Of a DNA stretch of 37,382 nucleotides, positions 18,214 to 26,491 are shown piece by piece. The stretch's first letter is position 1. The number at the start of each line of letters is the position of its first letter. The position numbers and the translations under genes are program-made. The notes under the pieces were generated by a model. The model had not been told where the DNA came from, ran no database searches, and saw nothing but the letters and a program-made list of their open reading frames with translations. Source of the DNA: Sphingomonadales bacterium (GTDB taxonomy: Bacteria; Pseudomonadota; Alphaproteobacteria; Sphingomonadales; Sphingomonadaceae); assembly GCA_025351405.1 (NCBI GenBank), contig JANXVZ010000043.1, positions 1 to 37,382 of the forward strand. Reading direction: 5' to 3'.

Positions 18214-20400
18214 ATGACTGTTATCAACACCAATGTCTCTGCCCTCACCGCCCAGTCCGGCCAGCGCATTGCGCAGTCCAGCCTTGCCATGGCGATGGAG
18301 CGGCTTTCGACCGGCCAGCGCATCAATTCGGCCAAGGACGATGCCGCCGGCCTCGCCATTTCGCAGCGCATGACTGCCGATGTGCGTGGTATCGCCGTCG
18401 CCATGCGCAATGCCAACGACGGAATAAGCCTTGCGCAGACGGCGGAAAGCGCGATGGGCGAAGTCACCAACAACCTGCAGCGGATGCGCGAACTTGCGGT
18501 CCAGGCAAGCAACGGCACCATTACAGGCGATGACAGGAAGGCGCTGCAAGCCGAAGTCAAGCAGCTCAGCAGCGAAATCGACAACATCGGCAAGCAGACA
18601 AACTTCAACGGCATCAAGCTGCTCGACGGGTCGGCGAAATCGGTGATGCTGCAAACCGGCAGCCGCGCTGGCCAGACCGTCAGCTTCGGCATCGGCTCGG
18701 CGAAGGCCACCGACCTCGGCACCGGCCGTACCGCCGCCCTCACCGCCACCGGCAGCTTTGAGGCCACGACCACCAACCTTACCGCCAACCAGTCGCTGAC
18801 ATCGGGCGATCTTGTCATCAACGGCGTTACAATCGGCTCGGGTTCGGCAGACGATGACAGTGTCTCGTCAGACCAGAAGGCCGCTTCTGCCCTCGCAAAG
18901 GCGGCTGCGATCAACCGGTCTTCGGTCGAGACCGGCGTTCACGCCGTTGTCGGCAAGACCGTGATGACCGGATCGGCGATGACCGCCGCGGCGTTGACGG
19001 GTACCATCACAATCAACGGCAAGACGACGGATTCGATCAGCACGACGACCGATGCCGCGCAAAGCCGCAAGAATGTGCTCGATGCCATCAATGCCATCAG
19101 CGGCCAGACCGGCGTGACAGCCATCGACAGCGGCGACAACAACGCCGGTATCCGCCTCGAAGCCGCCGATGGGCGCAACGTCGTCGTCGCCCTGACAACG
19201 CTCACCGCAGCCGCTACCGGTGTCAAGGCGGGCGCGCAGTCGGGGACCTACTCGCTGGTATCCGACAACGGCCAGCCGATCGTCGTCGCGTCGACAAGCT
19301 CGGGCAAGCTCAGCCGGTCAGGTCTCGCAGCCGGCAGTTTCGAGCGCGGCGTCTCGACGGCGGCCACCGATGCCCGTTCGGTCGCCACTTCGGCGGCAAC
19401 GGCAGTTACCCTCAACACCGGCGACTTGAAGATCAACGGCAAGGCCATCCGGGCGGCCACAACGGCCGATGATACCATCTCCGATGCCAGTGCGGCATCA
19501 TCGAGCAAGTCGGGCAGCGCCATCGCGGTCGCCAATGCGATCAATGCCACGAGCGCCGAAACGGGGGTCACCGCCAAAGCCAATGCACTGACCTTGAGCA
19601 GCACGACCACGACTGCCATCGCCGCTACTGCCACGGCAACGCTGGCCATCAACGGCGTCAGCATGGACATCACCCTCGATCAAAATGACTCGGCCCAGGC
19701 AACTCGTGACAATGTCGCCAAGGAGATCAACAAATATACCGGTCTGACCGGTGTGGCGGCCAGCGACAACGGCCGCGGCGGCCTCGACTTGACCGCTGCC
19801 GATGGGCGCAACGTCAGCGTCTATTTCGACACGGCAGAAGCTACGGCCGCAAACTTCGGCCTCGCGGGAACAACGGTGAAGGGCAGTGGCACAGCCTATA
19901 CGGCGGTCGGGGTCGCCGATCCGACCAGCATCGCCGGCGACGCCGTGCAGACCGCCTATTCGACCGTGTCGCTGCAATCCGCCAAAGGTATCGACGTCGC
20001 CGCCGGAAGCCTTGCCTATGGCACCGCATCGAACTTCACGAAGCTGGGCTTTGAAGAAAACAGCTACGGCACGGACAAAGGTGGGCTGAAGATCAGCGAC
20101 ATCGATGTCTCGACCCAGGACGGTGCGACGGCGGCGCTGGGTGCAATCGACGAGGCTCTCGGTTCGGTCAACCTCGATCGCGCCAACTTGGGTGCGGTGC
20201 AGAACCGGCTCGAAGCCACGGTCAACAACCTGTCGTCGAATTCGACGAACCTGGTTTCGTCACGTTCACGCATCCAGGATGCCGATTTCTCGGCGGAAAC
20301 CACCAACCTTGCCAAGTCGCAGGTGTTGAGCCAGGCCGCCCAGGCCATGCTGGCCCAGGCCAACCAGGCCCAGCAGCAGGTTCTGCAGTTGCTGCGGTAA
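18214..20400 (+). CDS. fliC: Flagellin with enlarged, duplicated central region
   Basis: A 728-residue filament protein; classical alphaproteobacterial flagellins are about 270-500 residues. The N-terminal D0/D1 region (1 to about 170) is canonical: [14 protein letters not shown], then [20 protein letters not shown]. The C-terminal D1/D0 region (about 620-728) ends in a Gln-rich helix, [10 protein letters not shown]. Between them is a Thr/Ala-rich region with four segments built round an ING turn: I202, I267, I407 and I479. The second and fourth look like Flagellin_IN repeats and end in ADGRNV; the order A-B-A-B means one module of about 205-212 residues has been duplicated. There is no signal peptide, as expected for type III export. 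The ATG at 18214 follows GGGAG. No other flagellar gene is nearby. Function is clear; the role of the extra surface domains is not. Confidence 0.95.
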   Translation: MTVINTNVSALTAQSGQRIAQSSLAMAMERLSTGQRINSAKDDAAGLAISQRMTADVRGIAVAMRNANDGISLAQTAESAMGEVTNNLQRMRELAVQASNGTITGDDRKALQAEVKQLSSEIDNIGKQTNFNGIKLLDGSAKSVMLQTGSRAGQTVSFGIGSAKATDLGTGRTAALTATGSFEATTTNLTANQSLTSGDLVINGVTIGSGSADDDSVSSDQKAASALAKAAAINRSSVETGVHAVVGKTVMTGSAMTAAALTGTITINGKTTDSISTTTDAAQSRKNVLDAINAISGQTGVTAIDSGDNNAGIRLEAADGRNVVVALTTLTAAATGVKAGAQSGTYSLVSDNGQPIVVASTSSGKLSRSGLAAGSFERGVSTAATDARSVATSAATAVTLNTGDLKINGKAIRAATTADDTISDASAASSSKSGSAIAVANAINATSAETGVTAKANALTLSSTTTTAIAATATATLAINGVSMDITLDQNDSAQATRDNVAKEINKYTGLTGVAASDNGRGGLDLTAADGRNVSVYFDTAEATAANFGLAGTTVKGSGTAYTAVGVADPTSIAGDAVQTAYSTVSLQSAKGIDVAAGSLAYGTASNFTKLGFEENSYGTDKGGLKISDIDVSTQDGATAALGAIDEALGSVNLDRANLGAVQNRLEATVNNLSSNSTNLVSSRSRIQDADFSAETTNLAKSQVLSQAAQAMLAQANQAQQQVLQLLR
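18811..19833 (+). repeat. Tandem-duplicated flagellin module (A-B-A-B)
   Basis: Within the flagellin gene the segment from about residue 200 to about 330 is echoed from about 405 to about 540. At DNA level an identical 18-base stretch encoding ADGRNV occurs at 19165-19182 and 19798-19815, exactly 633 bases (211 codons) apart. Other parts have diverged, so this is an old duplication rather than a recent slippage product. Confidence 0.75.
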
Positions 20401-20424
20401 TTTCCTCGAGTGGCGTCGAAACGG

Positions 20425-20455
20425 AAAGGGCGGCCCCGGATGGGGCTGCCCTTTT
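20425..20455 (+). terminator. Rho-independent terminator of the flagellin gene
   Basis: A 13-bp stem (20425-20437 with 20442-20454, one G-T wobble) with a GGAT loop, followed by a short T run, begins 24 bases after the flagellin stop. It is the clearest terminator in the window and isolates the flagellin as a single-gene transcript. Confidence 0.9.
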
Positions 20456-20541
20456 CATGCGTGTCGTTTAAGGCGATGGCCAGAAGTCCATGACAGTGAT
20501 GGACGGCGCGCCCGCAGCTTGCTATCGCCGCGCCTCCGGAT

Positions 20542-20628
20542 GGATCGGTGGCCGAGTGGTCGAAGGCGCACGCCTGGAAAGTGTGTAGGGGTTAATCGCC
20601 CCTCGAGGGTTCGAATCCCTCTCGATCC
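20542..20628 (+). tRNA. tRNA-Ser (anticodon GGA)
   Basis: A complete class II tRNA: acceptor GGATCGG paired with TCGATCC (last pair G-T), D arm with GGCCGAGTGGTCGAAGGC, anticodon stem CACGC/GTGTG with loop CTGGAAA (anticodon GGA, reading UCC/UCU), a long variable arm with a GGGG/CCCC stem, and T arm GAGGG-TTCGAAT-CCCTC. The base after the acceptor stem is T (20629) and is followed by CCG, so CCA is not encoded. The discriminator would be U73, whereas bacterial tRNA-Ser normally has G73. CCGGA at 20536-20540 is complementary to TCCGG at 20629-20633, which would extend the precursor's acceptor helix past a bulged T41. Confidence 0.93.
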
Positions 20629-20658
20629 TCCGGCCGCCCATGGCTTTGCAGGCGACGT

Positions 20659-20682
20659 TGCGAACGGCGCCGCGCGTTCGCA
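20659..20682. other. Hairpin downstream of tRNA-Ser
   Basis: TGCGAACG-N8-CGTTCGCA forms a perfect 8-bp stem 26 bases past the tRNA. It lacks a T tract, so it may be a processing or Rho-assisted end of the tRNA precursor rather than a classical terminator. Confidence 0.4.
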
Positions 20683-20704
20683 GTGAAGAAGCTACGCCTT
20701 CGGA

Positions 20705-20795
20705 ACATTGTTTATTCCCAATGTAGCGCACAATTACCCAATTGAATCAGTGGTGAAATCCCATGGCCACTCTGGCGTCACATCGTCGGTAATAT
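20705..20795 (+). promoter_or_regulatory. Candidate regulatory region upstream of the TonB-dependent receptor
   Basis: The gap between tRNA-Ser and the receptor (20630-20851) contains the inverted repeat ACATTG-N8-CAATGT (20705-20724) and a TAATAT hexamer at 20790-20795 that could be a -10 box; no good -35 box is seen at the right distance. An open frame continues upstream through this region, but the receptor's own ribosome binding site at 20840-20846 shows that translation starts later. Confidence 0.3.
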
Positions 20796-20851
20796 CGCTG
20801 TCACACACGCTGCCTAGCGCCGGACAACTGATTTTGTTCGGGGAGGTCTGC

Positions 20852-23395
20852 ATGTTCAGCAAGTGCATTATCCAGGCGACACTGCTCGCCTCTGGCAGCT
20901 TTTATATCCTGCCAGCCTATGCCGAAACGGTCGAGGAGGCGTCCGCAGCTGCCGACGCGATCGTGGTGACGGGGACGCGCAGCAGCAACACGGCGCGCTC
21001 CGAACAGCTTGCGGCGCCAAACCTCGTCAATATCCAGGCGGCGGAGGACATCATCAAATATCCGGACTTCAACGCGGCGGAATCGCTCGGCCGAATCCCG
21101 GGTGTCTCGTTGGCTTCGGACACCGCCGAGGGCCGCTTCGTCAATATCCGCGGCATCGACGGCAATTTGAACGGCACGACCTTTGGCGGTGTCACACTGC
21201 TCAATACGCAGCCGGGGGGCACATATTTCGGCGGCGGCGGTCGCGCCGTCGAGCTCGACACCATCCCGATCGGCGCCGTCGATCGCCTTATCGTCCGCAA
21301 GACCGGCACGCCAGACCAGGAGGCGGAGGGGTTGGGCGGCTCGGTCGAGCTGACGCCTCGGACGGCGGCAGGACTGAAGGGGCCGTTCGTCGAAGCCACC
21401 ATCGGCGGGGGTTATCAAAGCGCCCGCAAAAGCGGGAAGGTTTTTCGCGGCGATATCGCCACCGGCACACGGTTCGGCGGTGCCGACAAGCCGTTCGGCA
21501 TTGTCGTTTACGGTTCATACCATGAAGACCGCCGCGGATTTGACGATCTCGAGGCTGGCTACGTCGATGGCCAGGCCGATGGCGTGCCCGACAAAGTCTT
21601 CGATGCGGTCGACCTGCGCCGCTACAACTATAATCGCCGTCGCTTCGGATTTGGTGGCGAGCTCAGCTATGATCCGACGCAGCAAAGCCATTACTACCTG
21701 CGCGCCACCGATGCAGGCTATACGGAATCGGTCAATCGCCAGTTGCTCAACTATCGCAACCTCGGCGACGGCACGATCATCGACCCCGCCAATGCCAATG
21801 GCTTTGTCGCACCCGCCGTCTCGGCGCGCCTGACGCAGCGCGACGAACAGGAAACCCATCTCAACTTCGTGGTGGCAGCCGGCGGACGCAACGACCTCGA
21901 CAAGGTTATCGTCGACTATCAAATTGCCTATACTGCTTCTACCTATCACCGCGACTACGACTACAACAGCACCTTCAAGACGCCGTCATCGAGCATTTTC
22001 ACGGTGGCATATGACAATATAAGCAATCCGGACTATCCCAAGATCACGCCAATCGGCTTCAATCCGAACGACCCTACCCAATTCACGCTGACAGGCCTTC
22101 GCAGCGCCACCGAGCGCGCAAAGGACCGCGAATATTCGGGCGTCCTCAATATTACCGTGCCGGTTACGCTGTTCGGAAGTGACGAGACGATCAAGTTCGG
22201 CGGAAAGGCAAGGCTTCGTGACAAGATCGACGAACCTTACAATATCGGCTTCAGTCCGCCACGGACGCCGCTGACCGCGCTTCTCGGGGCAGGGCCTTTC
22301 ACCGACTTTTATGCCGGCAATTATTCGGTGGGCTATAATGCCGACCCGGCAGCCGTTCGCAAGCTTGCCACGGGTGGCGCCACAACGCTCAATACCGGCG
22401 GATACTTCAACGATACCGAGAATATCTATGCCGGCTACGCGCAATATCAGGGCAAAATCGGCAATCTGAACGTTCTCGCCGGCGTCCGGGTCGAACATAC
22501 CCAGGGCACCTACCGCGGCATCGTCGTGACCACCGATGCCGATGGCAACGACAGTTTGGCGCCGACTGCTCGCAAGAGCAATTACACCAATGTCTTCCCG
22601 ACGGTGCAGTTGCGGTACGACATCATGCCGGATCTCGTGGCGCGCGCGACCTATTCCACCGGCATCGGCCGCCCTGGCTTCCTGCAGTTGCAATCGGGTG
22701 CAAGCGTCGATCAGGGGGCGTTGGCCGTTTCGGTCGGCAATCCCGAGCTGAAGCCGACCACCGTCAACGCCTTTGACGCCGCGCTGGAATATTATCTTCC
22801 CAATGCCGGTATTCTGGCAGTCGGCGTTTTCGACAAGGAGTTCAAGAACTACGTCCTTGGCAGGGTGCAGCGCAGTGTCGATTATCTCGGCGACGGCAAC
22901 CTCTACACTGTCAACAGCTACAGCAACGTCGGCAGTTCGCATGCTCGCGGCTTTGAAGCGCAGTATAGCCAGAAGTTCGCAATGCTGCCGGCGCCGTTCG
23001 ACGGGTTCGGCGTGCTCGGCAATGTCACCTACGTCAACTCCAGGGTCGAAATCCGGCCGGGCGAATTTTCGCTCCTGCCTGGCACATCGAAGTGGACCTG
23101 GAATGCCGCTGCCTTTTATGAGGCGCATGGCTTGCAGTTGCGCGTGGCAGCGCAACGGGTCAGCGCGGCAATCTTCGGCGTAGGCGGGGCGACGGGTCTG
23201 GATGTTTTCCAGGATGCCCGCACGACTCTGGATGTGACATCAAGCTACGCCATCAGCGACCGGATCGGCGTGTATTTCAACGCGCGCAACCTGCTCAACA
23301 CGCCGCTTCGCTACTACGAAGGCTCGGTCAACCGCCCGATACAGCGGGAATTTTACCAGGTCAGCTATGAGGCTGGCGTACGTTTCAAGTTTTAG
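20852..23395 (+). CDS. TonB-dependent outer-membrane receptor
   Basis: An 847-residue outer-membrane transporter powered by TonB-ExbBD. Signal peptide about 1-24 (cleavage after AYA), a TonB-box-like ADAIVVTGTR at about 35-44, a plug domain (IIKYPDFNAAESLGRIPGVSL; VNIRGIDGNLN), and a 22-strand barrel ending in the aromatic C-terminus VRFKF. The segment YSTGIGRPGFLQLQ followed by GNPELKPTTVNAFDAALEYYL is typical of the large Caulobacter/Xanthomonas receptor class, which mostly imports oligosaccharides and other plant- or polymer-derived compounds. The substrate is not evident. ATG 20852 is chosen for GGGGAGG 5-6 bases upstream and the signal peptide that follows. It is followed after 21 bases by a YncE-like propeller gene, so the two are very likely one operon. 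Confidence 0.93.
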   Translation: MFSKCIIQATLLASGSFYILPAYAETVEEASAAADAIVVTGTRSSNTARSEQLAAPNLVNIQAAEDIIKYPDFNAAESLGRIPGVSLASDTAEGRFVNIRGIDGNLNGTTFGGVTLLNTQPGGTYFGGGGRAVELDTIPIGAVDRLIVRKTGTPDQEAEGLGGSVELTPRTAAGLKGPFVEATIGGGYQSARKSGKVFRGDIATGTRFGGADKPFGIVVYGSYHEDRRGFDDLEAGYVDGQADGVPDKVFDAVDLRRYNYNRRRFGFGGELSYDPTQQSHYYLRATDAGYTESVNRQLLNYRNLGDGTIIDPANANGFVAPAVSARLTQRDEQETHLNFVVAAGGRNDLDKVIVDYQIAYTASTYHRDYDYNSTFKTPSSSIFTVAYDNISNPDYPKITPIGFNPNDPTQFTLTGLRSATERAKDREYSGVLNITVPVTLFGSDETIKFGGKARLRDKIDEPYNIGFSPPRTPLTALLGAGPFTDFYAGNYSVGYNADPAAVRKLATGGATTLNTGGYFNDTENIYAGYAQYQGKIGNLNVLAGVRVEHTQGTYRGIVVTTDADGNDSLAPTARKSNYTNVFPTVQLRYDIMPDLVARATYSTGIGRPGFLQLQSGASVDQGALAVSVGNPELKPTTVNAFDAALEYYLPNAGILAVGVFDKEFKNYVLGRVQRSVDYLGDGNLYTVNSYSNVGSSHARGFEAQYSQKFAMLPAPFDGFGVLGNVTYVNSRVEIRPGEFSLLPGTSKWTWNAAAFYEAHGLQLRVAAQRVSAAIFGVGGATGLDVFQDARTTLDVTSSYAISDRIGVYFNARNLLNTPLRYYEGSVNRPIQREFYQVSYEAGVRFKF

Positions 23396-23416
23396 AGCCC
23401 TCGGAGGTACTGGCTG

Positions 23417-24433
23417 ATGTATTCCAAGATTTTCGCCGCGGTTGCGCTCTCGGTCGCGATCGCAGCGCCCGTGATGGCCATTGAAAAACCACTGGCGGTT
23501 TCACAGCGTATCGCCGGCCCGGATGGCGGCTGGGACTATTCCAGCGTCGACGCGGGCAGCAATCGGCTGTTCGTGGCGCGATCGAACGGCGTGATGACGG
23601 TCGACCTGACAACCGGGCGGGTTGTTCCGCAACTCGTCACCGCCACGCGAACCCATGCGGCCTTCGCCATTGCCGGAACGAGGCTCGGGGCCGTCACCAG
23701 CACTGCATCCGGCGGTGTGCTTATCTTCGATGCGACGACCGGAGCGGTCCTGGCGGATATCAAGACCGGGCCGAAGCCGGACGCCGCAGTCTATGATGTG
23801 AACCGCAAAACACTGTACGTGATGGACAATGCCAACGGTACGGTCACCATGGTCGATCCGAAAGCGGCCAAGGTAATTGCAACCATCACCGTCGGCGGGG
23901 CACTCGAATTCGCTGCGCTCGATGGGCGGGGCCATCTGTTCGTCAATGTCGAAGACAAGCACCAGCTGGCGATGATCGATCTTGGTCGCCGCACGGTGGC
24001 CCGACGCACGGACCTGGCCGGATGCGAGGAGCCGAGCGGCCTCGCCTACACCAGCCAGGGCATTCTCATTGCAGCCTGTGGCAATGGCGTCGCCAAGGCG
24101 ATCGAGGCGAAGTCTGGCAAGCTGCTGGCCGATGTCACGATCGGCGCGCGGCCCGATGCCGTCCTCTACGATGCCCAGCGAAACCGTGCCTATGTTCCGT
24201 CCGGCGGCGACGGCACGCTGACGATCATCGACACGTCAGCAGGTGCCAGGGCCATCGGCCAACTTGTGACCCAGCGCGGCGCTCGCAATGGCGCCGTGGA
24301 CCCTGCGACCGGCAATGTCTATCTGCCCGCTGTCCGCTATACAGAAGGCGAGGCGGGCAAGCCCAAACCACTTCCCGGCAGTTTCGAAATCCTGGTTGTG
24401 ACGCCAATGGGCAGGCCGCCTATCGCAAAATAG
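23417..24433 (+). CDS. Periplasmic YncE-like beta-propeller protein
   Basis: A 338-residue secreted protein: signal peptide about 1-21 (PVMA-IE), then about seven repeats of the YncE/40-residue beta-propeller type, seen as recurring phrases such as NRLFVARSNGVMTVDLTTGRV, TLYVMDNANGTVTMVDPKAAKV and RAYVPSGGDGTLTIIDTSAGA. No catalytic motif is visible. In E. coli yncE lies beside the TonB-dependent receptor gene yncD, and here too the propeller follows a receptor, so it may bind or hand over the imported ligand (inference). The ATG at 23417 has GGAGG 9 bases upstream. No terminator with a T tract was found in the 106-base convergent gap that follows. Confidence 0.85.
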   Translation: MYSKIFAAVALSVAIAAPVMAIEKPLAVSQRIAGPDGGWDYSSVDAGSNRLFVARSNGVMTVDLTTGRVVPQLVTATRTHAAFAIAGTRLGAVTSTASGGVLIFDATTGAVLADIKTGPKPDAAVYDVNRKTLYVMDNANGTVTMVDPKAAKVIATITVGGALEFAALDGRGHLFVNVEDKHQLAMIDLGRRTVARRTDLAGCEEPSGLAYTSQGILIAACGNGVAKAIEAKSGKLLADVTIGARPDAVLYDAQRNRAYVPSGGDGTLTIIDTSAGARAIGQLVTQRGARNGAVDPATGNVYLPAVRYTEGEAGKPKPLPGSFEILVVTPMGRPPIAK

Positions 24434-24539
24434 TCGCGAGGCCTATGCCATTGGCTGCAGCGGCAGACGCGATCACGCAGTTGCTGCCGGGGCGCAAGCT
24501 TGGCTTAAAGCTGGTCCCGGTCGCCACATGGTCGGTTGC

Positions 24540-25004
24540 TTAAAAGCCGAGGTCGCCGAGCTCGGGATGATCGTCCGGCCGTCGACCAAGGGGCCAGTGA
24601 AACCTGCGATCGCCGTCGCTGATCGGATGTTCATTGATACTGGCGAGGCGGCGACGCATGAGGCCGTCGCTATCGAATTCCCAGTTTTCGTTGCCATAGG
24701 CGCGGAACCATTGGTGGCTGTCATCATGGTATTCGTATGCAAAACGCACAGCGATACGATCGCCCTGGTATGCCCACAACGACTTGATCAGGCGGTAGTC
24801 TAGCTCCCGGGCCCATTTGCGCGTCAGCAGGGCCTCAATTGCGGCGCGACCAGCCACAAATTCAACCCGATTTCGCCAGATGCAATCTGCCGTGTAGGCA
24901 AGCGCCACCTTTGCGGGATCACGACTGTTCCAGCCATCCTCCGCAAGGCGCACCTTTTCTGCGGCGGTCGCAGCTGAAAAGGGCGGTAGTGGGGGACGGG
25001 ACAT
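24540..25004 (-). CDS. NTF2-like protein, DUF1348 family
   Basis: A 154-residue single-domain protein of the nuclear transport factor 2-like (SnoaL) fold. The DUF1348 hallmarks are an N-terminal helix region [35 protein letters not shown], a central [43 protein letters not shown] and a C-terminal RRLASINE(H). The cone fold commonly binds or isomerises small hydrophobic molecules; the activity of this family is not established. The ATG at 25004 has GGAG close upstream and is preferred over a start 42 bases earlier. It follows the AhpD-like gene by 72 bases on the same strand with a strong hairpin between them, and has no operator copy of its own, so it is probably the second gene of that transcript. 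Confidence 0.83.
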   Translation of the reverse strand: MSRPPLPPFSAATAAEKVRLAEDGWNSRDPAKVALAYTADCIWRNRVEFVAGRAAIEALLTRKWARELDYRLIKSLWAYQGDRIAVRFAYEYHDDSHQWFRAYGNENWEFDSDGLMRRRLASINEHPISDGDRRFHWPLGRRPDDHPELGDLGF

Positions 25005-25032
25005 ACAATTCTCCAGTACCAGGGTCGTGAGG

Positions 25033-25065
25033 GGCAGGGCGATCATAGCGCGTGATCGCCCTGCC
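25033..25065 (-). other. Strong intercistronic hairpin between the AhpD-like and NTF2-like genes
   Basis: A perfect 13-bp inverted repeat (25033-25045 with 25053-25065) and a 7-base loop. There is no T tract on the minus strand, so it is more likely an mRNA stabiliser or a partial attenuator that sets the ratio of the two genes than a full terminator. Confidence 0.6.
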
Positions 25066-25076
25066 TGGCGACCAGG

Positions 25077-25625
25077 TCAGGCCGCCAGTGCCTCGACGAC
25101 GGGAAAGTCGATCTCGGTGCCAAGCACTTCATTGACATAGTTGGTCAGCGTATTGAGCGCGACATGCGCGATGATTTCGACAATTTCCGCGTCGGAATAT
25201 CCGGCGTTGCGGACTGCAGTGATGTCGGCGGGTGCAACAGCGCCGCGGCTGCGGGCGATGCCGGCGGCGAAGCGAACGGCGACAGCGGCCTTGGCGTCCG
25301 TCGAAGTGCCATGGCGATTGGCGGTGATTTCGATGGCATCGAGCTTGGCAAGGCTTTTTCCGAACTGGCTGTGTGCGGCGAGGCAATAGTTGCAACCGTT
25401 GACCTCGGCGATCGCAAGGGCAATGCGTTCGCGGGTGGCAGCGGGCAACACGCCTTTGCCGAGTGCGCCGCTGAGCCCGAGGTAGCCTTCAAGAGCTGCC
25501 GGACTGTTGGCAAAGATGCGAAACATGTTCGGAACGCTGCCGATTTGCTTTTTCACAGCTTCGAGCAATGGGCGCGAGGCTGCGGGGGCGGTCTCGATCG
25601 ACGGCGGGGTTGGAATGCGTGACAT
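25077..25625 (-). CDS. Carboxymuconolactone decarboxylase-family (AhpD-like) protein
   Basis: A 182-residue all-alpha protein of the CMD/AhpD superfamily. The redox motif is intact: EVNGCNYCLAAHS, with Cys78, Cys81 and His85, the CxxC-x3-H pattern of AhpD, where the thiols reduce peroxides or regenerate peroxiredoxin. The N-terminal PNMFRIFANSPAALEGYL is typical of the peroxidase-related branch. The ATG at 25625 has AGGAGA 5 bases upstream. A copy of the operator-like element shared with the cytochrome P460 and PPOX genes lies about 100 bp upstream, which ties it to the LysR regulon proposed here. Its physiological oxidant is unknown; thiol-based peroxide or quinone reduction is the likely role (inference). 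Confidence 0.88.
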   Translation of the reverse strand: MSRIPTPPSIETAPAASRPLLEAVKKQIGSVPNMFRIFANSPAALEGYLGLSGALGKGVLPAATRERIALAIAEVNGCNYCLAAHSQFGKSLAKLDAIEITANRHGTSTDAKAAVAVRFAAGIARSRGAVAPADITAVRNAGYSDAEIVEIIAHVALNTLTNYVNEVLGTEIDFPVVEALAA

Positions 25626-25702
25626 GGGATTCTCCTGCTACCGTTAGGCGTAGAGCGAAATGCTGTCCGGCTTCGCCTTGTTGAACTGTCCACTCGAACG
25701 AA

Positions 25703-25746
25703 AGAATGCCTGTATTTGGCAATTCATTGTACCATCCAGCGGAATT
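25703..25746 (-). promoter_or_regulatory. Operator-like element, copy 1 (upstream of AhpD-like gene)
   Basis: The core TGTACC-N7-GGAATT (25728-25746, plus strand) is the most degenerate copy of a motif also found at 26464-26482 and 27182-27200. On the minus strand, in the gene's direction, conservation extends as GGTACAATGAATTGC and onward to ATTC. The start codon is 121 bases from the outer edge. It lies in the 142-base gap between this gene and the P460 gene. Confidence 0.55.
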
Positions 25747-25767
25747 GTTTACCCCGCTCCGACGGTT

Positions 25768-26367
25768 CTATTTGCCGGCGTCAAAAACGCCCGCTTTCAC
25801 CGCAATCGGCTTGGCCGTCGGGTAGAATTGGACGAATGTGGTATCCACCGCTCCGTGAGCCAGGTGGCAGGCGTAGCAGCTCGCCGTTGCCGGCAGCGGT
25901 CGTGCCGGCTTGTCGCCAGTGTTGACGAAAAATCCCCACCCACCCTTGAAACGTTTGCTGTCACGGACGTGGACTTCAAGGTCGAAGCGTTGCTCGGTCT
26001 GGAAAATGCCCGACTTGTTGATCGACCCTTTGCTCGAACCGACCCGGCCTTCCTTTACGATCACGGTTCCATCCGGCCAACGCCCGCTGGCCTTGAACTT
26101 ATGCCACGATGCCGGATCGACAAACACGTTGTCGACCATTTCGTGGCCCATGTTCATTGGTTGATCGCTGTAGTTCATGTTGACGCCCGAGGTCAGAAAC
26201 ACCCAGTCGCGATAGTCGATCGGCGCCAGCAGCTTACCATCAACCGTGTACTGGGCGGCCGGCAATTGCGTTGCTGTTACCTGAAGGTTCGAGCCGCAAG
26301 ATACCAGCACCAGTGCCGCCGCAGCGACCGGCAACCATCGCCGCGCTTCCACTGCATTCAACCGCAT
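25768..26367 (-). CDS. Cytochrome P460-family lipoprotein
   Basis: A 199-residue exported haem protein. The N-terminal signal ends in a lipobox, LVSC (Cys24), so it should be a lipoprotein on a membrane facing the periplasm. The cytochrome P460 domain runs about 45-190: YRDWVFLTSG, then WPDGTVIVKEGR, WGFFVN, and the c-type haem site CYACH (C164, C167, H168) followed by VDTTFVQFYP. Known P460 enzymes oxidise hydroxylamine or bind and detoxify NO, using a haem-lysine cross-link; which Lys would serve here is not certain. The ATG at 26367 has AGGAGG 5 bases upstream and is preferred to a start 45 bases earlier. A perfect copy of the shared operator-like element lies about 100 bp upstream. Confidence 0.88.
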   Translation of the reverse strand: MRLNAVEARRWLPVAAAALVLVSCGSNLQVTATQLPAAQYTVDGKLLAPIDYRDWVFLTSGVNMNYSDQPMNMGHEMVDNVFVDPASWHKFKASGRWPDGTVIVKEGRVGSSKGSINKSGIFQTEQRFDLEVHVRDSKRFKGGWGFFVNTGDKPARPLPATASCYACHLAHGAVDTTFVQFYPTAKPIAVKAGVFDAGK

Positions 26368-26422
26368 GCCATCCTCCTGTTGCGACTGGCAGCCAATGCC
26401 ATGCCCGCACACTGCAATGCTC

Positions 26423-26441
26423 TCCGCCGCCGTGCGGCGGA
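26423..26441. other. GC-rich hairpin in the P460 leader
   Basis: TCCGCCGC-CGT-GCGGCGGA, an 8-bp perfect stem with a 3-base loop, lies between the operator-like element and the P460 start, 51 bases past the PPOX stop on the minus strand. It may end PPOX transcription or structure the P460 leader RNA; no T tract is seen. Confidence 0.45.
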
Positions 26442-26482
26442 ATTGTATTAGTCTGAAATAGATTGTTCCGAAATGTGGAACA
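26439..26482 (-). promoter_or_regulatory. Operator-like element, copy 2 (upstream of cytochrome P460 gene)
   Basis: A perfect palindrome TGTTCC-N7-GGAACA (26464-26482) containing a T-N11-A LysR-type core. On the minus strand it continues as GGAACAATCTATTTCAG and then TAATACAATTCC, where TACAAT could serve as a -10 box. The outer edge is 115 bases from the start codon. Aligned by eye with copies 1 and 3, 21 of 44 positions are identical in all three. Confidence 0.7.
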
Positions 26483-26491
26483 GTAAATGTG

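Noticed and set aside
20703-20719. GGAA-N9-TTCC near the TonB receptor promoter as a fourth LysR-type operator
   Set aside because: The half-sites are in the reverse order and at another spacing, and the conserved ACAAT/ATT extension is missing.
24434-24539. Bidirectional terminator between the propeller and NTF2-like genes
   Set aside because: Only weak 5-bp stems with no T tract are present.
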